Shown piece by piece: positions 14,152 through 22,249 of a stretch of 36,449 nt of DNA. Positions within the stretch are counted from its first letter, which is position 1. The number at the start of each line of letters is the position of its first letter. The position numbers and the translations under genes were made by a program. Source of the stretch: an uncultured Bacteroidota bacterium (lineage in GTDB: Bacteria; Bacteroidota; Bacteroidia; Flavobacteriales; Flavobacteriaceae); the NCBI GenBank assembly GCA_903842575.1, contig CAIMMM010000005.1, positions 1 to 36,449 of the forward strand. The letters are read 5' to 3'. Below the pieces are notes generated by a model. It worked only from the letters and a program-made list of their open reading frames with translations, did not search any database and was not told where the DNA came from.

Positions 14152-15717
14152 TTATTTATTTTTTAAGCTTTCCGAAATCATCAAAGCACATTTTTCACCA
14201 TCAATAGCTGCCGAAACAATCCCACCGGCATAACCTGCACCTTCTCCACATGGATACAATCCTTTTATTTGAAGATGTTCCAAGGTTTCATTGTCTCTTG
14301 GAATTCTTACGGGCGATGACGTTCTGCTTTCTGGCGCGTGAAGAATGGATTCGTTGGTTAAATAACCGCGCATGGATTTTCCGAATTCCGTGAAACCTTC
14401 TCTCAAAATTTGCGATAGAAATCCAGGGAAAACCTGTCCCATTTCCACCGAAGTAGTCCCCGGAGCATAGGAAGTTTTGGGAATTGAACTTGATACTTTG
14501 TTTTGTGTAAAATCAATCATGCGTTGGGCTGGCACTTTTTGGGTTTGCCCTGCCAAATACCATGCTTTTTGTTCGATAGCTTTTTGAAATTCCATACCTG
14601 CTAAAGCACCAAATTTTTCATAGGGTTTAAAATCTTCCAATTTTAATTCAATGACAATCCCCGAATTGGCAGTAGCTTGATCCCGTTTTGATGGCGACCA
14701 GCCATTGGTTACCACCTCTCCTGGACTTGTTGCACAAGGCGCAATGACACCACCAGGACACATACAAAAAGAATACATGCCACGACCTCCTATTTGCTTC
14801 ACAATGGAATAAGGCGCTGGAGGCAAATATTCCCCACGGAAATCACAAGAATATTGAATTTTATCAATTAACTCCTGCGGATGTTCGGCACGAACGCCTA
14901 TTGCAAAAGGTTTTGCTTCGATAAAGATTTTCTTTCTATCCAACAATTCGAAAATATCCCGAGCCGAATGTCCTGTTGCAAGTAATACTTTATTGGCTGC
15001 AATGTTTTCGCCTTTTTGAGTGATAACACCTTGCATTTCATTGTTCTTTATGATGAAATCGGTTACTCGAGTTTCAAATAAAACCTGTCCGCCACATTCG
15101 ATTATTTTCTCCCGAATGTCTTGAATAATTTGCGGCAATTTATTGGTCCCAATATGAGGATGCGCTTCAACTAAAATATCTGGTGTAGCTCCAAAAGCGA
15201 CTAATAGCTTCAAAATTCTATCTACATCACCACGCTTTTTAGAACGCGTATAAAGTTTTCCATCGGAATAGGTTCCGGCACCACCTTCGCCAAAACAATA
15301 GTTGGAATCTTCATTCACAAGATGATCCACATTGATGGCTTTTAAATCACGACGGCGACCCCGAACGTCTTTGCCACGTTCGATGACAATAGGTTTTAAT
15401 CCCAATTCAATCAATTGCAAGGCGGCAAAAAGTCCGGCAGGACCAGCTCCCACAACAATTACCTCTTGTGAATTTGTAACATTCTTATATTCTGGAAGTG
15501 CAATCTTTTGTGATACAACTTCGTCTCCTTTAAAATAAACCGTCGCTTTGATATTGAATTTCACGGCTTTCTGACGTGCATCAATAGAGCGTTTCAACAC
15601 CATAACATTTTGAATTTCGGATACCGCAACATGAAATAGTTTTGCCACATGTTCCTTGAGTAAGGATTCATTGGCAGCTACTTCGGGGGAAACTTGTGAT
15701 TGAAATTCGCGAGGCAT
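14152..15717 (-). CDS. FAD-dependent oxidoreductase (COG2509-type dehydrogenase)
   Basis: A 521-residue protein. An N-terminal module of about 80 residues (HVAVSEIQNVMVLKRSIDAR, predicted mixed alpha/beta) precedes an FAD-binding Rossmann motif, VIVVGAGPAGLFAALQLIE, with GAGPAG at residues 90-95. Further landmarks are FGEGGAGTYSDGKLYTRSKK, ANKVLLATGHSARDIFELL and a C-terminal second FAD contact, LYPCGEGAGYAGGIVSAAIDG. This order matches the large FAD-dependent dehydrogenase family found in many bacteria, whose substrate is not established. Conserved CMCPGG and RIPRDNE segments are present. It is transcribed alone and faces a small gene across a 110-base divergent region. A TATTTTTA near-match to the -7 box sits at 15733-15740. 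Confidence 0.85.
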   Translation of the reverse strand: MPREFQSQVSPEVAANESLLKEHVAKLFHVAVSEIQNVMVLKRSIDARQKAVKFNIKATVYFKGDEVVSQKIALPEYKNVTNSQEVIVVGAGPAGLFAALQLIELGLKPIVIERGKDVRGRRRDLKAINVDHLVNEDSNYCFGEGGAGTYSDGKLYTRSKKRGDVDRILKLLVAFGATPDILVEAHPHIGTNKLPQIIQDIREKIIECGGQVLFETRVTDFIIKNNEMQGVITQKGENIAANKVLLATGHSARDIFELLDRKKIFIEAKPFAIGVRAEHPQELIDKIQYSCDFRGEYLPPAPYSIVKQIGGRGMYSFCMCPGGVIAPCATSPGEVVTNGWSPSKRDQATANSGIVIELKLEDFKPYEKFGALAGMEFQKAIEQKAWYLAGQTQKVPAQRMIDFTQNKVSSSIPKTSYAPGTTSVEMGQVFPGFLSQILREGFTEFGKSMRGYLTNESILHAPESRTSSPVRIPRDNETLEHLQIKGLYPCGEGAGYAGGIVSAAIDGEKCALMISESLKNK

Positions 15718-15803
15718 GAATATTTTTTTTTGTAAAAATAGCTATTTGAAAATTTGGAAAGGAGATAATTTGAAAATTGTTCCGCTCAAACAAAATCCCT
15801 TTG

Positions 15804-15811
15804 TAACTTTG
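15804..15811 (+). promoter_or_regulatory. Candidate promoter for the 77-residue gene
   Basis: TAACTTTG matches TAnnTTTG exactly, 16 bases before the ATG at 15828. A TTG at 15777-15779 is 24 bases upstream of it, just beyond the usual spacing. This is one of the better two-part promoter candidates in the window. Confidence 0.55.
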
Positions 15812-15827
15812 CTGCTTAATGTGAAAA

Positions 15828-16061
15828 ATGAGACAAATAAAATTAATTTGGGACTTTCGTGGAGAAACAGCGGCAAAAACCGCGAAACATCATGAAATTC
15901 ATTTGAAAGAATATATCGATATTGAAAAATTTCCTGTAATTATTACTGGTTTTGAAATCAAAAACGAAATGCACGCCATTGCTTTTATGGTAGTATCTGA
16001 TGATAATATGATTCAAGTTCGTGATGCTTTAAAACCACATCGAGGAGAGATCTATCAGTAA
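15828..16061 (+). CDS. Small conserved-looking protein of unknown function
   Basis: A 77-residue soluble protein beginning MRQIKLIWDFRGETAAKTAK. It contains a HHEIHLKEYIDIEKF segment and ends in VSDDNMIQVRDALKPHRGEIYQ. It has no signal peptide, membrane segment or Cys. The pattern suggests a small alpha/beta fold with several His in the first third (HHEIHL), which could bind metal, but this is only an inference. It has its own promoter box and converges on recQ with a 28-base gap. I do not recognise a named family, although the sequence has the look of a conserved flavobacterial protein. It is a real gene because its composition, start and upstream promoter box all agree. Confidence 0.68.
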   Translation: MRQIKLIWDFRGETAAKTAKHHEIHLKEYIDIEKFPVIITGFEIKNEMHAIAFMVVSDDNMIQVRDALKPHRGEIYQ

Positions 16062-16089
16062 TCAGAACTGAAAACTGCAACTATCAACT

Positions 16090-18285
16090 TTAATTCGCTA
16101 CTTCACTGATAAACTTAATACGCATTAATCGCAATTCATCGATGTCATAATCACCATCAAATTCTTTTAAGGCATTTTCAATATTATCTGATTCGGATTC
16201 CATAAAATAGTCGTGAATTTCTTCTTGTTGCTCATCGTCAAGCATTTCATCAATCCAATATTTAATATTCAGCTTGGTTCCCGAATAGACAATTTGCTCC
16301 ATTTCTTTTATTAAATCGTCCATTTTTAAGCCTTTCCCAGAGGCAATATCCGAAAGCGATAATTTTCTGTCTATGTTTTGAATGATGTATAATTTGTTGG
16401 CGGAATTAGCACCTGTAGATTTCACGACCAAATCATCGGGACGAATGATCTCATTTTCATCCACATATCGATTGATTAATTCCAAAAATTCTTTACCGTA
16501 TTTTTTGGCTTTCCCTTCACCCACTCCATGAACGTTTATCATTTCATCCAGAGTGATGGGATATTTCAACGCCATATCTTCGAGTGATGGATCTTGAAAC
16601 ACTACAAATGGAGGAACCCCCAGTTTTTTAGCTACTTTTTTACGTAAATCTCTTAACATTCCCATCAAAGCTTCATCGGCAGTTCCTGATGATTTTGCTG
16701 CGGTTACAATAGCTTCATCTTCGCTTTCGCTATATTCATGATCTTCAGACATCATAAATGAAGTTGGATTCTTTATAAAATCCAATCCTTTATCTGAAAC
16801 TTTAAGAATTCCATAGGTTTCAATATCTTTTGTCAACATTCCATCTACTAAAACTTGACGAATAAGCGCCATCCAATAGCGCTCATCAAAAGTGGCACCA
16901 GCACCAAAGAATTTTTGAGTATCGGTTCTATAGGCTTTAATAGTAGCATTCACTCTTCCAATTAAGGTAAAAACGATTTCCTTTGATTTGTATAAATGCT
17001 TGGTGTCTTTAACAACTTCCAATAATTTTTTTACCTGCTCTTGCGCTTCCACTTTCGCTTTTGGATTTCGAACATTGTCATCCATATCGGCTCCTTCTCC
17101 TGTTTCGCTGTCAAATTCTTCACCAAAATAATGCAATAAGAATTTACGCCTGGATATAGAAGTTTCAGCATAGGCAACAACTTCTTGCAACAAGGCATAA
17201 CCAATTTCTTGTTCGGCAATAGGTTTCCCCGATAAAAACTTTTCTAATTTCTCTATATCTTTATATGAATAGTACGCCATGCAATGTCCTTCACCACCAT
17301 CTCGACCACCACGACCCGTTTCCTGATAATAACTTTCTAAAGATTTCGGAATATCATGATGAATGACAAAACGCACATCGGGTTTGTCTATTCCCATTCC
17401 AAATGCTATTGTTGCCACTACCACTTCCACATCTTCCATCAAAAACATATCTTGATGTCTTGCTCTAGTTTTGGCATCTAAACCTGCATGATAGGGAACA
17501 GCTGAAATTCCGTTCACTTGTAAAATCCCTGCAATTTCTTCAACTTTTTTGCGACTCAAGCAATATATAATTCCCGATTTCCCTTTATTGTGTTTGATAA
17601 AGCGGATGATATCGGCTTCAATATTTTTGGTTTTTGTACGTACTTCATAAAACAAATTAGGCCTGTTGAAAGATGCTTTAAATGTCTTTGCATCAGACAT
17701 ATCTAAATTTTTAAGAATATCCTCTTGTACTTTTGGAGTTGCTGTCGCCGTTAATCCAATTACAGGAACATCCCCAATTAATTTTATGATGTTTTTTAGA
17801 TTTCTATATTCTGGCCTAAAATCATGACCCCATTCCGAGATACAGTGCGCTTCATCTATGGCAACAAATGAAATGGGAACATTTTGAAGAAATTCAACAT
17901 ATTCGTCTTTTGTTAAAGATTCGGGGGCCACATACAATAGTTTTGTGATACCCGAAGTGATATCTTTTTTAACTTGACTGATTTCTGTTTTGGTAAGTGA
18001 GGAATTTAATACATGCGCAACGCCATTTTCTGAAGATAAACTTCTAATGGCATCCACTTGGTTTTTCATTAAAGCAATTAATGGAGAAACTACAATAGCG
18101 GTCCCTTCTTGTACTAATGCTGGCAATTGGTAACATAAAGATTTCCCACCACCAGTGGGCATAATTACAAATGTATTGGTTTTATTGAGAATACTTTTGA
18201 TAACTTGTTCTTGCAAGCCTTTGAATTGGCTAAAACCAAAATATTTTTTTAATTCCTTATGTATGTCAATTTCGTTTGGATTCAT
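16090..18285 (-). CDS. recQ: ATP-dependent DNA helicase RecQ
   Basis: A 731-residue 3'-5' DNA helicase acting in recombination and replication repair. Motifs in order are a Q-like motif FGFSQFKGLQEQVI (~16-29), PTGGGKS (43-49), DEAH (144-147), LTATA (178-182), AFGMGIDKPDVRFVIHHDIP (motif V, from 294) and YYQETGRGGRDG (319-330, motif VI). A winged-helix RQC region follows, then an HRDC domain (about 531-605) and a C-terminal helix-turn-helix-like extension with acidic tail (about 630-731). All four Cys that bind zinc in E. coli RecQ are absent: the stretch SISRRKFLLHYFGEEFDSET and the following GEGADMDDN contain none. The ATG at 18285 is 87 bases from the promoter-supported start of kdsD on the other strand. 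Confidence 0.95.
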   Translation of the reverse strand: MNPNEIDIHKELKKYFGFSQFKGLQEQVIKSILNKTNTFVIMPTGGGKSLCYQLPALVQEGTAIVVSPLIALMKNQVDAIRSLSSENGVAHVLNSSLTKTEISQVKKDITSGITKLLYVAPESLTKDEYVEFLQNVPISFVAIDEAHCISEWGHDFRPEYRNLKNIIKLIGDVPVIGLTATATPKVQEDILKNLDMSDAKTFKASFNRPNLFYEVRTKTKNIEADIIRFIKHNKGKSGIIYCLSRKKVEEIAGILQVNGISAVPYHAGLDAKTRARHQDMFLMEDVEVVVATIAFGMGIDKPDVRFVIHHDIPKSLESYYQETGRGGRDGGEGHCMAYYSYKDIEKLEKFLSGKPIAEQEIGYALLQEVVAYAETSISRRKFLLHYFGEEFDSETGEGADMDDNVRNPKAKVEAQEQVKKLLEVVKDTKHLYKSKEIVFTLIGRVNATIKAYRTDTQKFFGAGATFDERYWMALIRQVLVDGMLTKDIETYGILKVSDKGLDFIKNPTSFMMSEDHEYSESEDEAIVTAAKSSGTADEALMGMLRDLRKKVAKKLGVPPFVVFQDPSLEDMALKYPITLDEMINVHGVGEGKAKKYGKEFLELINRYVDENEIIRPDDLVVKSTGANSANKLYIIQNIDRKLSLSDIASGKGLKMDDLIKEMEQIVYSGTKLNIKYWIDEMLDDEQQEEIHDYFMESESDNIENALKEFDGDYDIDELRLMRIKFISEVAN

Positions 18286-18287
18286 TC

Positions 18288-18315
18288 TTTGTTAATGGTA
18301 TTTTATATAAATTTG
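18288..18315 (+). promoter_or_regulatory. Candidate promoter for the kdsD-tatC group
   Basis: TAAATTTG at 18308-18315 is an exact match to TAnnTTTG. TTTG at 18288-18291 lies 16 bases upstream as a -33 element. Transcription would start near 18320, which excludes a TTG start at 18276 and supports the TTG at 18372 for kdsD. Confidence 0.55.
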
Positions 18316-18371
18316 CAACACATAAAGATACTATTTTCTTTTATACACACAAATTTTATAACATTTCTATT

Positions 18372-19337
18372 TTGATTAGTAAAGAAAACATTTTGGCTTC
18401 CGCGAAAAAAACTATTCTCTCCGAAAGTGAAGCCATTGCAAAACTGGTTGACTTTTTGGATGAAAACTTTATTAATGCTGTTGAAACCATCTATAATTCC
18501 AAAGGACGACTAGTGGTAACAGGCATTGGGAAAAGTGCTATTATTGCTCAAAAAATTGTAGCCACTTTAAATTCAACAGGGACACCGTCACTATTCCTCC
18601 ATGCTTCAGAAGCCATTCACGGTGATTTGGGAATGGTACAAAAGGATGATGCTATTATTTGTATTTCAAAAAGTGGGAATAGTCCCGAAATTAAAGTTTT
18701 AGTTCCGTTATTAAAACGATTTGGCAACAAATTAATTGCTATTACAGGAAATACAACCTCATTTTTGGGCAAAGAAGCTCATTATACTTTGAATACTTAT
18801 GTAGCTTCCGAAGCTTGTCCTATTAATTTAGCACCAACCAATAGCACCACGGCGCAATTGGTAATTGGCGATGCCATAGCAGTTTGTTTAATGGAAATGC
18901 GAGGTTTTAAAGCAGAAGATTTTGCAAAATACCATCCTGGTGGCGCTTTGGGTAAAAAATTGTTGCTTCGCGTTAGCGATATGTTAGATGCCATACACAA
19001 ACCCATAGTTGCACCCAATGCGAGTATCAAAACAGTAATTATGGAAATTTCAGAAAAACGATTAGGGGTTACAGCTGTTATTGAAGATAATAAAGTAATT
19101 GGAATTATTACCGATGGTGACATCCGAAGAATGCTCAACAAAACCGATACAATTACAGGATTAACGGCGAGTGATATCATGACAAAAAATCCCAAAATGA
19201 TACAATCAACCGATAGGGTTAGTGATGCTTTGAATAGTATGGAAGGTTTTTCTATTACCCAATTGGTTGTAGCTGACAATGGTGAATACAAAGGTGTTAT
19301 CCATTTACACGATATTCTAAAAGAAGGAATTGTATAA
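18372..19337 (+). CDS. kdsD: Arabinose-5-phosphate isomerase (KpsF/GutQ/KdsD family)
   Basis: From TTG 18372 the product is 321 residues, close to the 320-330 normal for the family. It interconverts ribulose-5-phosphate and arabinose-5-phosphate, the first step toward Kdo for LPS. An N-terminal SIS domain (about 40-170) shows LVVTGIGKSAIIAQKIVATL, LHASEAIHGDLGMV and ICISKSGNSPEI. The linker YHPGGALGKKLL leads into two CBS domains (about 205-321). No ATG is available at the proper place. A longer frame from TTG 18276 would start upstream of the promoter and add a 32-residue non-conserved extension, so I chose 18372. It shares one base with tatC (TAATG), so the two are translationally coupled. 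Confidence 0.88.
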   Translation: MISKENILASAKKTILSESEAIAKLVDFLDENFINAVETIYNSKGRLVVTGIGKSAIIAQKIVATLNSTGTPSLFLHASEAIHGDLGMVQKDDAIICISKSGNSPEIKVLVPLLKRFGNKLIAITGNTTSFLGKEAHYTLNTYVASEACPINLAPTNSTTAQLVIGDAIAVCLMEMRGFKAEDFAKYHPGGALGKKLLLRVSDMLDAIHKPIVAPNASIKTVIMEISEKRLGVTAVIEDNKVIGIITDGDIRRMLNKTDTITGLTASDIMTKNPKMIQSTDRVSDALNSMEGFSITQLVVADNGEYKGVIHLHDILKEGIV

Positions 19338-20152
19338 TGGCTAAAAAGAATCTAGGCGAAATGTCGTTTTTGGATCATCTTGAAGAATTGAGATGGTTGT
19401 TGGTAAGAAGTTCTGTGGCTATAATCATTATGGCATTCCTAACTTATTTTGTTAGTGACTATTTGTTTGATGTCATCATCTTTGGCCCAACTAGACCTGA
19501 CTTTTTCACATATCGTTTTTTCTGTGAATTGTCTCATCAACTTGGGTTTGTAGATAGCATTTGCATTGAAGAACTTCCTTTTATTATTCAGAATACAGAA
19601 ATGGAAGGGCAAGTAAACATGTTTGTATGGATTTGCATCCTTGCTGGTTTCGTTCTTAGTTTTCCTTATATCTTATGGCAAATATGGAAATTCATCAGTC
19701 CCGCTTTATATGATAAAGAAAAAAAAAATGCACGCGTATTTATCTTTTTTTCTTCCCTATTGTTCTTTTTAGGAGTTCTGTTTGGCTATTTTGTTGTTAT
19801 TCCAATGTCGGTCAATTTTGTCGCAACCTTCTCTGTGAGTTCCATAGTTAAAAATCAATTTACATTGGAATCCTATATTGGAATGGTTAAGACCAGTATT
19901 CTTGCCAGTGGTTTGTTTTTTGAATTGCCTATCATTATTTATTTTCTAACAAAATTGGGTTTAGTAACACCCACGTTTTTGAGGAAATACTGGAAATATG
20001 CCGTAGTAATTATACTTATCATTGCCGCTATCGTTACACCACCGGATGTGGTGAGCCAATTAATTGTGGCAATCCCAATGTTAATAATCTATGAAGCGAG
20101 TATCTTAATCTCAAAAATTGTTTACAATAAGAAACTTAAAGAAAATGGCTGA
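19337..20152 (+). CDS. tatC: Sec-independent protein translocase subunit TatC
   Basis: A 271-residue inner-membrane protein with six hydrophobic segments, the receptor of the twin-arginine pathway that exports folded proteins. The N-terminus MSFLDHLEELRWLLVRS (residues ~9-25) is the diagnostic TatC motif. The first periplasmic loop is longer than in E. coli (FGPTRPDFFTYRFFCELSHQ and onward to the NTEMEGQVNMF region), as is common in Bacteroidota. The loop after the third helix, WKFISPALYDKEKKNARVF, and the later VTPPDVVSQLIVAIPMLIIYE are also typical. It overlaps kdsD by one base and the following CMD-like gene by 8 bases, so the three genes look co-translated. No tatA is present in this window. 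Confidence 0.95.
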   Translation: MAKKNLGEMSFLDHLEELRWLLVRSSVAIIIMAFLTYFVSDYLFDVIIFGPTRPDFFTYRFFCELSHQLGFVDSICIEELPFIIQNTEMEGQVNMFVWICILAGFVLSFPYILWQIWKFISPALYDKEKKNARVFIFFSSLLFFLGVLFGYFVVIPMSVNFVATFSVSSIVKNQFTLESYIGMVKTSILASGLFFELPIIIYFLTKLGLVTPTFLRKYWKYAVVIILIIAAIVTPPDVVSQLIVAIPMLIIYEASILISKIVYNKKLKENG

Positions 20153-20489
20153 TTTAGTAAAAGAATTTAACGACTATCGTTCTAAAATGAACGAAAAATT
20201 GTTGGCGGACAACAATAAAATTGTAAAAAGAATTTTCAATTTGGATACCAATGCCTACGCTGAAGGCGCTTTGGACGTGAAGACAAAAGAACTTTTGGGG
20301 CTGGTGGCATCGGCCGTTTTGCGTTGTGATGATTGTATCAAATACCATTTGGAAACAAGTCACAAAATTGGCGTTACTAAAGAAGAGATGATGGAAACGA
20401 TGGGAATTGCTACGCTAGTGGGCGGAACTATAGTTGTACCTCATTTGAGAAGAGCATACGAGTTTTGGGAAGCACTTGAAAATAATTAA
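20145..20489 (+). CDS. Carboxymuconolactone decarboxylase (CMD)/AhpD-like protein
   Basis: From ATG 20145 this is a 114-residue helical protein of the CMD/AhpD family. The Cys61-x2-Cys64 and His68 in the segment RCDDCIKYHLETSHKIG form the AhpD-type redox motif, so it probably works as a thiol peroxidase or disulfide reductase rather than a decarboxylase. The second half, EMMETMGIATLVGGTIVVPHL, matches the trimer-forming helices of the family. The start at 20145 is preferred over an upstream TTG at 20118, because MADLVKEFNDYRSKM is the better N-terminus. The ATG lies inside the last codons of tatC (8-base overlap), so translation is likely coupled. No partner peroxiredoxin is in this window. 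Confidence 0.85.
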   Translation: MADLVKEFNDYRSKMNEKLLADNNKIVKRIFNLDTNAYAEGALDVKTKELLGLVASAVLRCDDCIKYHLETSHKIGVTKEEMMETMGIATLVGGTIVVPHLRRAYEFWEALENN

Positions 20490-20576
20490 CAATTAATAAT
20501 TGGTTAAAGTTTTGAATCGTTTGTTCGACAATTCGTTTATTTGTAAAAGATAAACTTCTAAACAATATTTTAAAAA

Positions 20577-21317
20577 ATGAAATTAAGAGCCGAGAATTTA
20601 GTAAAAACCTACAAAGGAAGAAGTGTTGTTAAAGGGATTTCTGTTGAAGTAAATCAAGGAGAAATTGTGGGGCTTTTGGGTCCAAATGGTGCTGGAAAAA
20701 CGACTTCTTTTTATATGATTGTTGGCTTGGTTAAACCCAATTCCGGGAGTATTTATCTTGACGACATGGACATCACCGATTTTCCAATGTACAAAAGAGC
20801 CCAACAAGGCATTGGTTATTTGGCACAGGAAGCTTCTGTTTTTAGAAAACTAAGTGTTGAAGATAATATTTTGAGTGTCTTGCAACTCACCAAACATACC
20901 AAAGCAGAACAAGAAGCCAAGATGGAAAGTTTGATTGCCGAATTTGGTTTGGAACACATTAGAACCAACCGCGGCGATTTACTGTCTGGAGGCGAAAGAA
21001 GACGAACAGAAATAGCACGATGCTTGGCTACTGACCCTAAATTTATATTGCTAGACGAACCTTTTGCTGGTGTTGACCCCGTGGCGGTTGAAGATATTCA
21101 GAGAATTGTTGCCCAACTAAAAAATAAAAATATTGGAATTCTGATTACGGATCATAATGTTCAAGAAACGCTTGCCATTACCGACAAAACCTATTTGATG
21201 TTTGAAGGAGGAATCCTCAAAGCTGGAGTTCCCGAAGAATTAGTAGTGGATGAAATGGTAAGAAGAGTTTATCTTGGACAAAACTTCGAATTGAGAAAGA
21301 AAAAATTAGAATTTTAA
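20577..21317 (+). CDS. lptB: LPS export ABC transporter ATP-binding protein LptB
   Basis: A 246-residue cytoplasmic ABC ATPase that powers LptFG extraction of LPS from the inner membrane. It shows Walker A GPNGAGKT (35-42), Q-loop [17 protein letters not shown] (Gln84), signature [15 protein letters not shown] (from 136), Walker [16 protein letters not shown] (from 157) and the switch His193 in ITDHNVQET. The [10 protein letters not shown] segment and the PFAGVDP loop are typical of LptB rather than other ABC importers. The C-terminus is about normal length with an extra Lys/Glu end. It sits 88 bases after the CMD-like gene and is ended by the hairpin at 21326. With kdsD nearby, this links the segment to LPS synthesis and export. 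Confidence 0.94.
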   Translation: MKLRAENLVKTYKGRSVVKGISVEVNQGEIVGLLGPNGAGKTTSFYMIVGLVKPNSGSIYLDDMDITDFPMYKRAQQGIGYLAQEASVFRKLSVEDNILSVLQLTKHTKAEQEAKMESLIAEFGLEHIRTNRGDLLSGGERRRTEIARCLATDPKFILLDEPFAGVDPVAVEDIQRIVAQLKNKNIGILITDHNVQETLAITDKTYLMFEGGILKAGVPEELVVDEMVRRVYLGQNFELRKKKLEF

Positions 21318-21325
21318 TAATCAAG

Positions 21326-21350
21326 AAGCATCTTAATTGATGCTTTTTTT
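21326..21350 (+). terminator. Rho-independent terminator of lptB, embedded in the 3' end of pssA
   Basis: AAGCATC (21326-21332) and GATGCTT (21339-21345) form a perfect stem around a 6-base loop, followed by a run of T. The last codons and stop of the convergent pssA gene (..AAA AGC ATC AAT TAA on the minus strand) overlap this element. Confidence 0.85.
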
Positions 21351-22061
21351 GTTTCTAAAATTGTTAATTAATGATAACAGTAAATAGGTTATAATCACTA
21401 AAGGAATTCCCAAATACTGAAAACAAAGCAACATAATTATCGAAACCAATAAAAATCCTATTTGCAATTTATACTTAGAAAAAGTAAATTCTTTAATCTT
21501 CAAGGAAAATAAAGGAATCTCGGCATTCATAATGTAAGCACTTAAAAGTGTTAAAACCAAAAGAAACCAATCTTTTGATAATAAATCTACAATAAACGTA
21601 TCGGGATAATTTGCCGCAATCAAAGGTAAGCTCACAAAAAACAAAGCATTTGCCGGTGTTGGCAATCCGATGAAAGAATCGGTTTGACGCTCATCAATAT
21701 TAAAATTTGCCAAGCGATAACAAGCACCAAGTGTAATGATAAATCCCAACATTGGTAAAACAATATGATACCATTCCATAACAAGAAAAACTCTAGAATT
21801 CATTAGCATTTGATACATTACAAAACCAGGAACAACACCACTTGTAACCATGTCTGCCAAAGAATCTAACTGCAAACCCAATGGACTTGAAACGTTAAAC
21901 TTCCTTGCAAAAAAGCCGTCAAAAAAATCAAAAAATATCCCTAAACACACGAAGGAAAAAGCCAATTGAAACTCATTGTTTGCAACCATTACTACGGCTA
22001 TACAACCACAAAAAAGGTTTAATAGGGTAATGGCATTTGGAACTTGTGCTTTCATGTTCAT
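21333..22061 (-). CDS. pssA: CDP-diacylglycerol--serine O-phosphatidyltransferase
   Basis: A 242-residue integral membrane enzyme. It makes phosphatidylserine, precursor of phosphatidylethanolamine, from CDP-diacylglycerol and L-serine. The CDP-alcohol phosphatidyltransferase motif D-G-x2-A-R-x8-G-x3-D-x3-D is complete: Asp48, Gly49, Ala52, Arg53, Gly62, Asp66 and Asp70, within FFDFFDGFFARKFNVSSPLG. About six to eight hydrophobic helices follow. N-terminal MKAQVPNAITLLNLFCGC is typical of PssA. The frame begins MNM, so the second ATG is also possible. It converges on lptB and shares its terminator sequence. A TAAATTTG box lies on its upstream side. Confidence 0.93.
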   Translation of the reverse strand: MNMKAQVPNAITLLNLFCGCIAVVMVANNEFQLAFSFVCLGIFFDFFDGFFARKFNVSSPLGLQLDSLADMVTSGVVPGFVMYQMLMNSRVFLVMEWYHIVLPMLGFIITLGACYRLANFNIDERQTDSFIGLPTPANALFFVSLPLIAANYPDTFIVDLLSKDWFLLVLTLLSAYIMNAEIPLFSLKIKEFTFSKYKLQIGFLLVSIIMLLCFQYLGIPLVIITYLLLSLINNFRNKKSIN

Positions 22062-22091
22062 TTATTCTAGGTTTATCTAATTCAAAGATTA

Positions 22092-22099
22092 CAAATTTA
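22092..22099 (-). promoter_or_regulatory. Candidate -7 promoter box for pssA
   Basis: The minus strand reads TAAATTTG, an exact match to TAnnTTTG, about 31 bases before the ATG at 22061. I did not find a TTG at the proper -33 spacing. Confidence 0.45.
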
Positions 22100-22204
22100 G
22101 CACAATAAGTTTTAGACTGTTGCGTTTTTTAATAGAGATTTTTGCACGACTGCCTACTTTTTTAAATTATATCCATATTGAAGAATAAGCTCGTATAAAA
22201 ATTC

Positions 22205-22212
22205 TATTTTTG
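22205..22212 (+). promoter_or_regulatory. Candidate promoter for the PorV2-like gene
   Basis: TATTTTTG matches TAnnTTTG. A TTG at 22178-22180 lies 24 bases upstream, slightly long. Transcription would begin near 22218 and leave a leader of about 30 bases before the TTG start at 22250. Confidence 0.45.
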
Positions 22213-22249
22213 AAAAAAAAGAAACCTTAGGTTTTATAAATAAATTGCT

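Noticed and set aside
15804..15830. Riboswitch or structured leader before the 77-residue gene
   Set aside because: The leader after the predicted start is only about 10 bases, too short for any known riboswitch.
18797..19291. Antisense frame of 164 residues within kdsD
   Set aside because: It has no recognisable domain or promoter and lies opposite strongly conserved SIS/CBS codons, so it is a shadow of kdsD.
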